Shown one piece after another: positions 37,391 to 47,822 of a stretch of DNA of 64,000 bases. Below the pieces are notes generated by a model that made no database searches, was not told the DNA's origin, and saw only the letters and a program-made list of their open reading frames with translations. Position numbers and translations under genes: made by a program. Within the stretch, counting starts at the first letter, position 1. Each line of letters starts with the position of its first letter. The DNA comes from Diphasiastrum complanatum (lineage: Eukaryota; Streptophyta; Lycopodiopsida; Lycopodiales; Lycopodiaceae): positions 68,123,240-68,187,239 of the forward strand of contig CM055097.1 of the NCBI GenBank assembly GCA_029204225.1, given 5' to 3'.

Positions 37391-38596
37391 AAAGCAGCGC
37401 CCTTTCAGCTAATAGCTAGACAACTTTACAAAAGGGGCATTGACAGTATTATCCAACGATGCACTTATGAATCTGAGATACAGCCTATCATATCTCAGGC
37501 TCATGAGGGCATTGGCGGCGGTCACTTCTCTGCTGAAGCAATAGCTAAGATTATCCTTCGAGCAGGTTTGTGGTGGCCATCCTTATTTAAAGACACATTT
37601 GTTGTCATTAAAACATGTGATGTCTATCAAAGAGCCAAGAAAAATACGAAATCAGACTTCACACCTTTAACTCCCATTATAGAAGGCAAAGCCTTCCATA
37701 AGTGGAAAATTGACTTTGTTGGACCAATCAGCCCAGCAACGAAACATACCCATGCCCGTTATATCTTAATAGCCACAGATTACGCCACTAAGTGGGTTGA
37801 GGCTCGGGCAACATGGGACGCCAACACAAAGACTGTAGCGTGTTTTCTTTACGAAAATATTATTACACGTTTTGGTTGTCCTATAGAGCCAGTTAGTGAT
37901 CGCGACACACACTTTTTAAATGCTGTCATTGATAATTTGCTACGCCTTTACCTTGTAGTTCATCGGAAGAGTACACCATACTATTCTCGATGTAATGGTC
38001 AGGCCGAATCAACTAACAAGACGATATATAAGATATTGACAAAGATATTTGAAACCAGTCGCTCTGATTGGAAAACGAAACTTTTCTCAGCTATCTGGGC
38101 TTACCGCACCACCCCGAAGAAAGCCACTGGATGGGTTACCCCATTCCATCTAGTGTATGGTCAAGAGGCGGTAATGCCTATAGAATTCTTAGTCCCTTCT
38201 CTAAGAATCATGGAAGCCTTCTCTACAGATCTCTGTGAGAAAGCTACAATTGAACAACAAGTCAAGACCAGGCTATTTACGTTAACCCAGTTATGTGAGA
38301 CAAGACTCATATCTTACCACGCACAACTAGTTACCAAAAGATGTCAAAAGGTCTGGCATGACCGTCACTTACGCAACAAAGATTTACACTTAGGTGACCA
38401 GGTGCTTCTTTATACATCGAAAAAGCACCCCGACAAATTGAAATTCCAAAGTGAGGGACCGTATATTATCAATAAAATCTTTCCTACTGGTGCAGTCCAA
38501 CTACAAACACTTGACGGAATACTCCTAGACACTATCGTCAACGGTGGTCGTCTATGGTGGTATTACGAGGAGTTGTTTTTTGTTGACCCAATTTAA
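37391..38596 (+). pseudogene. Tat-like gypsy integrase
   Basis: An uninterrupted frame of about 400 codons. The zinc-binding region reads GGGHFSAEAIAKIILRAGLW then KTCDVYQRAKK, where the last Cys of the CxxC pair is Tyr. The core has catalytic D, D, E in KIDFVGPI, PVSDRDTHFLN and NGQAESTNK. The C-terminal region reads LGDQVLLYTSKKHPDKLKF and SEGPYIINKIFPTGAVQLQT. The stop is TAA at 38594. The frame differs from RT, consistent with a deletion junction at about 37390. Structure looks fairly young compared with its surroundings. Confidence 0.88.
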
Positions 38597-38977
38597 CACT
38601 TTTTTCCTGGTATATATTCCATTTTTATTCTCTTATTTCGTTGCTTGTTATTCTCTTTTAGCATGCCTATTTTGGTACCCTTTTCTTGTTTATAATTCAT
38701 ATTGTACTTATTTACTTTCTGTGTATTTTTTTTTTCTATAAATACCCATTTGTCATGAATGTTCTAGGTCAACAAATGATAGACTACACCATATGAAGAA
38801 GATTTATCACACTTTAGGCCCATCTCATTTCTGTCTGTCTGGTATCTCAATATTCTCAATTAAGCATACAATCATTCATTGAGATACTTATGTCTCATAA
38901 GAACAACTACTTTGAGCCACAATCATATTTTCCCCCTGAATTTCTTCACTTGCATCACACAGCTCCATTCCTCATCC
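38597..38977 (+). other. 3' untranslated region of Tat-like gypsy element
   Basis: T-rich non-coding sequence between the integrase stop and the minisatellite. No LTR border is recognised. Confidence 0.5.
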
Positions 38978-39441
38978 GATGGGTTTCTGTCAGATCTCAA
39001 CCGATGGATTTTTGTCAAATCTGAACTGATGGGTTTCTGTTAGATCTCAACCGATGGGTTTTTGTCAGATCTCAACCGGAGCGTTTCTGTCAAATCTCGA
39101 CTGATGGGTTTCTGTCAAATCTCAACCGGAGCGTTTCTGTCAAATCTCGACCGAAGGACTCTTGTCAAATCTCGACCGGAGCATCCTATTCAATCTCGAC
39201 TGGAGAATCCTGTTCGATCTCGACCGGAGCATCCTGTTCGATCTCGACCGGAGCATCTTGTTGAATCTCAACCGGAGCATCTTGTTCGATCTCGACCGGA
39301 GCATCCTATTCGATCTCGACCGGAACATCCTGTTAAATCTCAACTGGAGCGTTCTGTTGGATCTCGACCAAAGCGTCCTGTTGGCCCTCAACCAGAGTAC
39401 TCTATCAGATCTCAACCAGAGCACCCACTCTAATCTTGACC
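38978..39441. repeat. Minisatellite of 19 units (8 x 25 bp then 11 x 24 bp)
   Basis: The first eight units (38978-39177) are 25 bp, for example starting GATGGGTTTCTGTCAGATCT. From 39178 eleven units are 24 bp, for example starting GGAGCATCCTGTTCGATCTC. Every unit ends ...TCTCRACC or a close variant. The lengths add exactly to 464 bp. The 24-bp part keeps frame and gives spurious long repeats in translation (RSRPEHPV). Confidence 0.95.
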
Positions 39442-39804
39442 GGAGGTTCCAATTTCAAAACTCAACGAACCGACATGTCACATCTCGTTCGAAACCAGAC
39501 GACGACGTCCATAAATGCCATCACAACGACGCCATTCGCACCTCAGCGAAGTGCGAATCTTGGAGTTTCTTGTGACAATCTGCTGGTGATCTTCCTACTC
39601 CTGTGCTTGATCCTGGTGCTCTTTTGTTCAACTTGTATCTATACATTCAATCTGAATAAATTACTGTCTGGTTTTTTGTTCAGATTTTGTCAATCTTGCA
39701 TGTTTTTCGCTTACTGTCTGACTCTCTAATTGATTTGTCATTTGATACAACGACTCAAAATTTGCTTTAGTTGGTCATCTTAATAGCTAGCATACATCAC
39801 ATCT

Positions 39805-39905
39805 TTGAATGAGCTTGTGGGTATCCTTATATATCGTTGGCCACCAGCATCTTGATCGAAGAATTTTCCTAACAGTAATTTCTCTGGCAAAATGTCCTCC
39901 CACAT
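39805..39905 (-). pseudogene. Gypsy integrase zinc-binding remnant
   Basis: The minus strand reads GGHFARE then TVRKILRSRCWWPTIYKDTH within about 100 bases. It matches the region at 5900-6000 and is isolated. 40056-40415 on the minus strand has an open frame with no recognised domain. Confidence 0.6.
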
Positions 39906-41564
39906 TTTAAGGAAGTTATTTAATGTTGACTTTTTCAAAGACCTCTTTGACCAACAACCTATTCACATAGTTTAAGGCCAAGGTCATTGTCATGCCCATG
40001 ACTGGTCTCGGGTAGTGTATCCATGCTAGGGACTGGTAGACCAACAACCCATAAGTTAATTGTGAATATAAGATATTTGGGCCCTTATGTGTACATGGTC
40101 ATAATTAATGGTTGTAGGCCTAAACACATGGTGGTGGAGTTGGTATGGGTCTTTCAGTGAGTCATTGGAGAACTGGATGACGTGGCCCAGATAGGCCGCA
40201 GAGGTGTCCAGTGAGGTGTCACAGTGCACTACTAGTGGTGCATGGGCCTTGGAGAGTATAATTATATCTGCTGGGCTCTCACTACTATGCTTGATAGCAT
40301 GATCGGTGGCAGGATGCTGCTGGTGTGATGTCTCATTTCTCAATGAGTGATTGATCCATAGCTTGGGGGCTAGATCCGTTCGATCCAGGTCTGTTTGGGT
40401 TGGTTTGTCCACCATCAGGTTCCCTTGTGTTGCTTGTATTTGGCATGCTTAGAATAGGATCCTTGGATTGAGGACTTTATAGCCATATTCATAATATTGG
40501 ATTTGTTTGAGCTGCGCATCGGCCTCTTCGTGTTTTTTGGAAACAATAAGCTATATCCACAATCGTCATGTTTTATTTATGACCTTGACACCTTGTACCT
40601 TTGCACTAACCTATGTGTGCCCCCATTCCCTACCTAACTATCGCATTGTCATCCCACATCTCTAGCCTACTAAGTATTCCCCGTTAGGGCTTGCCTTAGG
40701 GATGAGCCGATTTTGCACCTTGGAAAATGTTAGGTCATAGATAAGGCTTGTATCATTGTTGACTTGTGGAAATGTACAACTTCACTTGGGCTATTGTAAC
40801 TCAAGTTAAGATTAATATATGAGGGGCCACATCATGGGTCAATGATTTGAAGCCATGACTTGAGTCAATGGGAATGACATGCTTCTCAATGGCTAAGTCG
40901 TTGTAAGACTCGTGAGTATTGACTCCATCATAAATCAATGGAGAGCGGGCCTCTTTTCCACCACTACTAGTCTTGTGTCTTCCACTCCTACACGGCTATT
41001 CGAGGATCCCACCAGACTCACCCACCCTGGCCAAAGAGAGAGGGAAAGGAAAATTCATAAAAAATTTATGGAAACTCTGTCATTTCCACGGCTGTTGAAT
41101 ATCCCAGGCCCCAGGCAAAAGCAAACAGAGACAGGAGAAAATTGATAAATGAGAAATTTTTCTTTCCCAGCTCGCCTGACGATGAAAAACGCACAGTTCT
41201 TGATTCCTGACTCTTGAGTCTTCAGAATCCATGGACCTCCGCGGACACTGCCCACAAAAGAAAGAAAGAAAGGCGAAAGGACAAAAGCGAAAATTATTTT
41301 CTATGAAAACTCTTTCTTTCAGCACCAAAACAAATGAAGACAGGAAGACTGGAAGTGGGCGGAAATAGACGACTCTGCGGAAAGAAAAGTCTGCGAAAAT
41401 AGATGATTCTGCATAAAGAAGGGATCAGAGTTTAGAGAGTGCGTTGAGGTTGGTCAATGGAGTTTTTGGAAAAACAAAAACCTTAAAGGCTCAATTGTGG
41501 TGGTGATCCGAACACTTAACGTTTGGACCTTGGTGGAGGGCTGAAATAGCATGCATGCATGGAA
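39906..41564. other. Intergenic DNA, nothing firmly recognised
   Basis: It contains an open minus-strand frame (40056-40415) of unknown nature, and a GC-richer stretch at 41000-41410 with short repeats (GACGACTCTGCGG, GATGATTCTGCAT). A phrase at 41440-41465 recurs near 4370. No gene called. Confidence 0.4.
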
Positions 41565-41705
41565 AGTATGCTTGTTGGCCATGTCTTAGAGTATGCGTTA
41601 ACTAGCAAACATATATAAAGTAGAACATAAGCAAGTAGCAAACATGCATAAAGCACAACAGGAATGCATTGCAAACATGCATAGAGCACAATGGTTTGCA
41701 TGGAA
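41565..41705. repeat. Short tandem units rich in CATGCA (RY) motifs
   Basis: Repeated phrases such as GCAAACATGCATAAAGCACA and GCAAACATGCATAGAGCACA lie about 38 bases apart, with further CATGCATG and ATGCATT nearby. It may be a decayed minisatellite. Confidence 0.55.
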
Positions 41706-41815
41706 AAAGAGTGGTTTGCTTGCATATTGCATTATGCCTCTCCTATGTATATGTGAAAACAGTTCGGTACCATTCCTAGTTTTGCTTTTTTCGAGGATTA
41801 GACATTGAAACTAGA

Positions 41816-41984
41816 AGCTTGTTTGTGCTCGGATTTGAATATCGGATTCGATTTTCCATCTATTCTAGAGTAAGCTATTCATAGAATTATAGTTCCTCGT
41901 CAAAATTAAAAGCTTGTTTGGTGCTTGGATTTAAATATTGAGTTCAATTTTCCATCTATTCTTGAATAAGCTATTCATTGAATC
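41816..41984. repeat. Imperfect tandem duplication, period 95 bp
   Basis: AGCTTGTTTG...CGGATTTGAATAT at 41816 matches AGCTTGTTTG...TGGATTTAAATAT at 41911. Both copies continue through TTTTCCATCTATTCT and TAAGCTATTCAT. Confidence 0.8.
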
Positions 41985-42448
41985 ACAATATAAATATTGA
42001 CGAATTGTTTTATTGTGTGACCAAAGATGTTATGAGTGCTTCCTAGTTGCTCTTTTGGTATTTAGGCTCATTTGAAGCATAGTAAAACTCGCTTTTTTCA
42101 AATGTTTATCCTTGTTCGTCACTAGTACCCTCCTACTTGTCATCCTTGTCAACCCGCTCAAGCCTGAATAGGGCAGCTATCTAGGCCTAACCGATGTAAG
42201 TCGGTGACCACAGATTGTTCATCCCATCCTTGCAATAATGTTGGATCGTACTCTACTATTTTTAATGTGGTGGGAGAAACTTGAATAATGTGATGGCACA
42301 AACTTGATGTTTTATGTTGGCAAGAAAGTAGTTCGTGCCCTCTTGTTTTTGGTTTCTTGTGAAAAACAAATTCTAGTGTGAATAATCATTTTGCTGAGTT
42401 TTAGTTAGATCAAGTTCCTTATCAAACTTAGCCATTATAGTGAAAGAA

Positions 42449-42705
42449 AATATGCACATGGCAACATTGTGGTTATTGGCTATGTCATTTTCGGGGAAAT
42501 CTACTATCGTTGGTCATCTGATTTTTAAGTTCAAGGGGCATTAATAAGCATGTAATCTAGCATTTTGAAGGAGAAGTAGCTGAGTTCAAAACCAACAAAT
42601 ATTATTGTTTGACTATCAATGCTCTTGGACACTATCACCTCGTAAAGATTATGATCATTGGAACTTCAAGTTTGTCCTCTTTGACTTGTAGATCAACATG
42701 TAATC
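42449..42705 (+). pseudogene. Decayed eEF1A (translation elongation factor 1-alpha) pseudogene fragment
   Basis: Reading across small indels, the plus strand gives NIVVIG, then SGKSTIVGHLIFKFKG (P-loop region), INKHVI, a stop, HFEGEVAE, then directly FKTNKYYCLTINALGHYHLV and KIMIIGTS. In eEF1A the corresponding order is NIVVIGHV, SGKSTTTGHLIYKLGG, IDKRVIERFEKEAAE, then after about 35 residues FETTKYYCTVIDAPGHRDF and KNMITGTS. About 100 bases between the AAE and FET segments are deleted. An extra base in the P-loop, a stop in place of E, and loss of DAPGH (here NALGH) make it non-functional. No intron was seen in the aligned part. Confidence 0.75.
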
Positions 42706-43019
42706 CACTATTCTCGTTGCATTAGAATTTCAAGCGATTTCTATAAATTTCTATAAGATTGACATGGGTAGATGCACAAAACTTGCAGAGTGGTTATGTT
42801 TGAAGTATGGGGGTTTTGTTGTTATGTTGATTGCCTTACTAATTCTCCTCATCTCTATGGTTGTGAAGATGGCAATTTAGTCAGATTTTCTAAAAGGTGT
42901 GATGATCATTTTTCCGTAGATGAGTTGCTTTCCATGCACATGTTGGCAGACCCATGACCACATTGATTGCATAGATGACGACTATCTAAGCTAATGAATA
43001 TTGGAAAAGCAAATACTTT
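42706..43019. other. Short unassigned stretch
   Basis: An open plus-strand frame 42772-42957 has no recognised domain. It does not continue the eEF1A similarity. Confidence 0.35.
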
Positions 43020-43160
43020 GACCGTGATTCTTGTCAATATTGATCGTGAATATCTTGAATACTAATCATGAATATTGATTGTGAATACCGATCGTGACTA
43101 CTAAATACTAATCGTGATTATTGTGAATATTGAGTGTGAATACTCTAGAATATTGATCAA
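43020..43160. repeat. Degenerate short repeats of GAATATTGATCGTGAATAC type
   Basis: Phrases such as AATATTGATCGTGAATAT, AATATTGATTGTGAATAC and AATATTGAGTGTGAATAC recur at irregular 20-40 base spacing, suggesting a decayed minisatellite. Confidence 0.55.
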
Positions 43161-43671
43161 ATCTTTGTCATTCACCAATCTTATAATTATTTGACTTTTG
43201 GCCAAGTTGTACCATTTCAAAGCTAAAATAAATCCTAATTGAGCTCGAATTTGACAACCTAGCTATGCGCATGTAACAAAGATTAGTATTACATGCAATT
43301 TTAAAAAAAAACTAGAATGTTTTAATTATCATTAACTTGTCAAACTAATGAACCCTCAATACAAGGCTCCAAAAAGGTCAAATTGTCAACATTATCTGAT
43401 TTTGACAACATTAGACACACTAGTTGTTGACATCCAAATTAAAGAAACCTTGAAACCTTGACATTTCTTTAAATACACACAATCAAGGTCCAATTATAAC
43501 ACTTGGGTATAGTTTGTCATGAACTATAATAAAGGACTATTTATTTTTTGAAATTGCAACAATAGATTCATATTTTTTGGTGATGGTTTGGACCTGCTCA
43601 TAGATTTTGTTTCCTATTCTTGGATAGTCTCAAACGCATTTAAGAAATCAGTTGCTACTCTACTATTGTGG
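43161..43671. other. Intergenic DNA, nothing recognised
   Basis: AT-rich and non-coding. No structure beyond short runs of A. Confidence 0.4.
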
Positions 43672-44415
43672 TGTCTGAAATGGTGAACACCTGCAAGACG
43701 AAGATGTCCTGAAGGATGAAAAGATCTCGAAGGTCGAACCGAGCGTCGAACATGACTCAAAGATCAAACACACCTCGAAGGTCAAAGATGAAGCAAAGGC
43801 CTATTGAATTCACACGTGTGGGATGCCCTACACATGTACTTTTGATCTCCTAAGCCCAATAATACCATAAAGATCATACTAGCATTGATTGACAATAGGA
43901 AAGCTGATTATACAAGAAATATTATTGTGTTACAAGCAAGATCTGTCAACAAAACATGAAACTAAGCACAATAAATGCCTCAACTCGGCTAGAGAGAGAA
44001 TATGAAAGTACAAAACTCGAGTAGAGAGAGAGGGCACAAAGAGCTTAGTCTCCAAATTTGCATTACACACATATTTCATCATGTTCTCAATGAGAATACA
44101 TCACATATATATAGATCCATGGACTCTCCTCCTACGTTGAGTTGAATTGGAGTTATGAATCCACCTCTCAAGCTATCTAGACTTATTCAAGCCACCTCAC
44201 TATGTCTAATTGTGCCACCTAGTCTTTTCATGCATTAAATGTGGCATGCAAAGTACAAATGGCAATTCCTATGTTAGCTCGAGTTTCTACTTCTACCTAC
44301 CTTGAATATTTTATTCTAAAATGGGTCTTTACTAAGCCAAAAGAGCTTAATTCATCTTTGGCATTTTTAGGACCCCTACTTACAACATTAGATAGATTTT
44401 TCCAATATTTTGACA
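43672..44415 (-). repeat. 3' LTR of minus-strand copia element
   Basis: On the minus strand the LTR starts TGTCAAAATATTGG directly after a purine tract (AGGAGGAG, 44416-44423), just beyond the pol stop. The far border is set at TGTCTG (43672) by the short TGTC/GACA inverted repeat and is less certain. The LTR carries CACACGTGTG near 43820. Confidence 0.65.
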
Positions 44416-44423
44416 CTCCTCCT
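44416..44423 (-). other. Polypurine tract of minus-strand copia element
   Basis: AGGAGGAG on the minus strand abuts the LTR border. Confidence 0.65.
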
Positions 44424-44433
44424 AAAAATGTAT

Positions 44434-46230
44434 CTAATGTGGATCAAGCATCGATCTTGAGATAAGACCAAGATTAGATCTATGCTTTGAGAAGGCACTT
44501 TTGCAAAGTGGCTTTGTGAGAAGATCAGCAATACATGAAGATGTGTCGACATGTTCCAAGTTGATTTCACCTCCAATGAGCTTTTCCCTTACAAAATGGT
44601 GTGCCACTTCTATACGCTTGCTTCTTGCATGAAAAATAGGATTGTTTGCAAGAGCTTGGGCCGATATGTTGTCAAATTTGATCAAGGAAAGATCATCCTC
44701 TTTGATGCACTTTAGCTCCATGATTAACCTCTTGATCCAAAGCACCTCTTTAGTTGTTGTAGTGAGTGCTTTGTACTCGGCCTCACAAGAAGATAGAGAT
44801 ATGGTATCTTGCTTCTTTGAAAGCCAAGACACAAGATTGCCTCCAAAAAAATAGTATATGCATTAATGGACTTTCGATCCATTTTATCACTTGCAAAATC
44901 GGAATCTGAATAGCCAACAATGGTTAGATCTTCATTCTTGTACAATAAACCATAATCTTGACTAGAAGATACATATCTTAGAACTCTCTTGGCCATCTTC
45001 CAATGTTGGATCTTAGGATCTTGCATAAATTGACTCGATTTGTGCACACAATAGCTCAAATCGGGTCTAGTGATAGTAAGCCAAATTAAAGAGCCTATAA
45101 GACTCCTATAAAGTGTGATGTCCTTGAAGGATCTTTCATCACCTTTAATAGGATCTTTTACATGTTGCTCCATGGGAGTATCTATGCCTTTACAATTTTG
45201 CATATTGAATTTTCTCAACATAGAAAAGACATATCTAGATTGACAAATAAAAGCATACTCTTCATGAAAATCAATCTCAAGGCCTAAAATGTAATGGATC
45301 TCTCCTAGATCTTGCATTTAAATTCACTTCCTAATACATCTTTAGTTTCTTGAACTAGCATCAAACAATTTCCACTAAGAATAATGTCATCTACATAGAT
45401 TAGAAGAATGACAATATTTTACCATCAAACTTTAAGTACATAGAAGGATCATAGTCAATAAGCACAAATCCTAATGAAAGTAGAAAGTTGTTGAGTCTTG
45501 AATACCATGATCTAGGTGCTTGCTTCAAGCCATAAAGACTTCTAAATAGCAAACAAACCTTAGATTTATCCTTGATAAATCCTTGAGGTTGTTCCATGTA
45601 TATCTCCTCCTCAAGATAGCCATTCAAAAAAGCGTTGGAGACATCAAGTTGATACAATTTGCACTTAAAAAACAAGGCAAGAGAGATTATGATTTTTATT
45701 GTCACCATCTTTGCTACAAGAGCAAAGGTTTCTTCATAGTCAAGGCCATATATTTGTGCAAAGCCTTTAGCACATAATCTTGCCTTGTACTTGTTGATGG
45801 AGCCATCATGATTGTGCTTGATCTTGAACACCCATTTGCATCCAATGATATGCATGTTAGGTGGTGGATCCGTAGGTCCCATGTGTGGTTGGTGATCAAG
45901 GCATCATATTCAATCTTCATGGCCTCATACCACTCCTTGGTATTGAGGGCTTCTTGGACATCTTTGGGCTCCTCGTGAGAAACAAAATAAGCATAAGTGG
46001 AATCAAGATCCACTTTTTTTCTTTGTCATCATAAGTGAGCCTCTTAGGCTCAGATCTCTCCCTCATGGATCTTCTAGGAGTGAAAATTCGAGGACTTCCA
46101 TCTTCAAATCTCGACTCCTCCATATGTTGATTGTCTTCAATAACAAAAGGTGATAGATTTTGAGGTTGCTTGATCTCGGCCCCTCCAAGATTGTACTTTT
46201 CTTCTTCATGAAAAACTACATTCGTCGCTA
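44434..46230 (-). pseudogene. Ty1/copia reverse transcriptase and RNase H (3' half)
   Basis: Minus-strand order: integrase-RT linker (VVFHEEEKYNLGGAEIKQPQ, then SMRERSEPKRLTYDD), RT start (EALNTKEWYEAMKIEYDALI), GCKWVFKIKHNHDGSINKYK, FKCKLYQLDVSNAFLNGYLE, GLKQAPRSWYSRL, the catalytic YVDD (LIYVDDIILSGN near 45385), then LGEIHYILGLEIDFHEEYAF and RYVSSSQDYGLLY. RNase H follows (SLSSCEAEYKALTTTTKEVL, HFVREKLIGGEINLEHVDTS, CIADLLTKPL). At least four frameshifts occur (near 45870, 45400, 45320, 44830). Gag, protease and integrase are missing; the element ends at about 46230 against the transposase-like gene. Confidence 0.9.
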
Positions 46231-46671
46231 CTAGTTGCCTCTGACTCTAGCAATGGCTGGATAAACAAATATTTTCAGGCTTCCACATGTTGTCTGTTCC
46301 TGCATCTTCTCCATTGTCCTGTAATACATGAATCGCAGAAACATGACAATGTGCGACATCGTAGTGAGCATAGACTATCTTGAGAATATCCATCAACACA
46401 ATGGAACAAGCGTGAGCCTGTGATGCGTTGACAATCCCATTGCACATCACGTTGCACCTCATCCTTGCTGACCAGCCAGAAAACCCTTCTTGTACTGCAG
46501 CTGTGGCCTCCTTTTGGCCTAAATGTTTCTTTCAGATATGCGACCACATCTGCTACACATTTCAAGGGCCACTCGTCTGGTTTCAACTCCTCGTGAGTGA
46601 GACCATGCCCACTCCATCGTGCTTGTCTTTTCCATGTCTTGAGGCAAAAAAATTATGCATCATTTGCAGAC

Positions 46672-47007
46672 CTGTCAAGTAATAATATATGGCCAAAAAG
46701 CAGCAAATTGTTAGACTTTTTATTTTGATGTTGGTTGTAATAAACAATGCTTGCAAACAGTACCCATAGTTCCGAACCTGGTGTTCTATCTACTACCAAT
46801 TGGTACTATATTCAGGTGTCCCGTATAGTCCCAATTTGGTACTATATCTATTAGGAAAATAGTACCAAAATTGGTACTCCAAAATAGTGTATTTTGGTAC
46901 TACGAGACAGACTTATAGTTCAGTACCAATTTTGGTACTATCTGAAGTAACAAACCTAAAAACTACAGAGTACTAATAATAGATAGCGAGAACCCCAACA
47001 AATATAC
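46672..47007 (-). other. Putative intron with GGTACT palindromes
   Basis: The minus-strand donor (CTAG|GTATAT) and acceptor (TTGACAG|GTC) flank a break in the transposase-like reading. Inside, 46758-46950 contains repeated palindromes (see findings). It could instead be an inserted small repeat. Confidence 0.4.
46758..46950. repeat. Cluster of GTACC/GGTAC palindromes
   Basis: ACCAATTGGT, AGTACCAAAATTGGTACT and AGTACCAATTTTGGTACT, plus single ATTTGGTACT and TTTTGGTACT arms, occur within about 190 bases. Confidence 0.8.
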
Positions 47008-47624
47008 CTAGCCACGAAGAAGAAAGGCCTTCAAGCTTTGAATTGGGATGCCGCACCATCTGACCACACCCAATGACACCTCAGATTATACTCGTTCTCT
47101 TTCAACCAATTGTCATGCAATAATAGACAGTGTTGTATGAATAGGGTGTCATGTAGCTTATCGTCTGATATGTAAAAATGAAGAGTCGTTTTAGCTGCAC
47201 TTGTAGAGTTTCTGACATACGTTATGTGCACAAGTATCGTGACCTGATTAGACCACCAGTGCATGGACTGTATCTCGTTCTGCATCTTGAACGAATAATT
47301 CTCCGCAAAGTCAACGACTGGAACAACAACATCCGAAGGAAATTTCAACAAGCAGTCTTTAAATTGTTGTGGCTGCCACCGAAACACAAAGTTATGCTTG
47401 ATGAAGTTTCTCATATGTGCTGAAACCAGGTCAACAAAAGCACTGCTTCGCATTCTTTGCACTACCAAATCCTTTCTCTTCTTGATAGAACCGCCCTCAT
47501 CAACAAACCTTGATGCAACGTCTGTAATGATCTTCATGGACAACTCTCTGTTGTCCACTGATGTCTCAGAGGGACATAATGGCAACGTGCAAATGCTGCA
47601 TTTACTACAGTCCCTGAACAAGCA

Positions 47625-47822
47625 TTTTTTTGTATGGTATTATGAATCAAGAGGCTTTGCACATAAAAGCGATTTGTTCGATTTGTCGATTCATTGGTAT
47701 AATTTGTTAACGAAAGTGCGTAGTCTAAAAAATCAGTTTTTTTTAATGTGTTAAGTAACTATTATACCCGTAATGAATGTGTTAACTGAACAAAAAAAAA
47801 TTAATTTTCAGTTGGCAAGCAA
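47625..47822 (+). other. Leader of chromovirus, truncated
   Basis: Non-coding sequence before gag, homologous in part to 28030-28170. The 5' LTR and primer site are not present, having apparently been lost at the junction with the transposase-like gene. Confidence 0.55.

Larger units (their letters stand above)
46240..47621 (-). pseudogene. DDE-transposase-like gene, decayed, superfamily not assigned
   Basis: On the minus strand 47621-47031 encodes FVDEGGSIKKRKDLVVQRMR, HMRNFIKHNFVFRWQPQQFK, VVDFAENYSFKMQNEIQSMH, HDTLFIQHCLLLHDNWLKE and CHWVWSDGAASQFK, then a stop followed by RPFFFVARY. After a possible intron (46672-47007) another frame gives MMHNFFASRHGKDKHDGVG. A frame change then gives LKPDEWPLKCVADVVAYLKE and a Cys-rich end (CRTLSCFCDSCITGQWRRC, NRQHVEAW). 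The acidic residues in DFAENY and SDG, and the GKDKHDGVG motif, suggest a DDE-type core as in transposase-like proteins common in animal and other eukaryotic genomes. I recognise the motif pattern but cannot name the superfamily. Stop and frame changes make it a pseudogene. The left side is cut by the copia element and the right side by the chromovirus leader. Confidence 0.6.

Noticed and set aside
39062-39575. Open frames with RSRPEHPV-like or RSRSNRML-like repeats
   Set aside because: All arise from the 24-bp minisatellite, whose unit length is a multiple of three, so several frames on both strands stay open.
40056-40415. Minus-strand open frame of 119 codons
   Set aside because: No domain recognised; lies near a gypsy remnant but does not match RNase H or integrase convincingly.
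42772-42957. Continuation of the eEF1A pseudogene
   Set aside because: The translated text does not match later parts of eEF1A.
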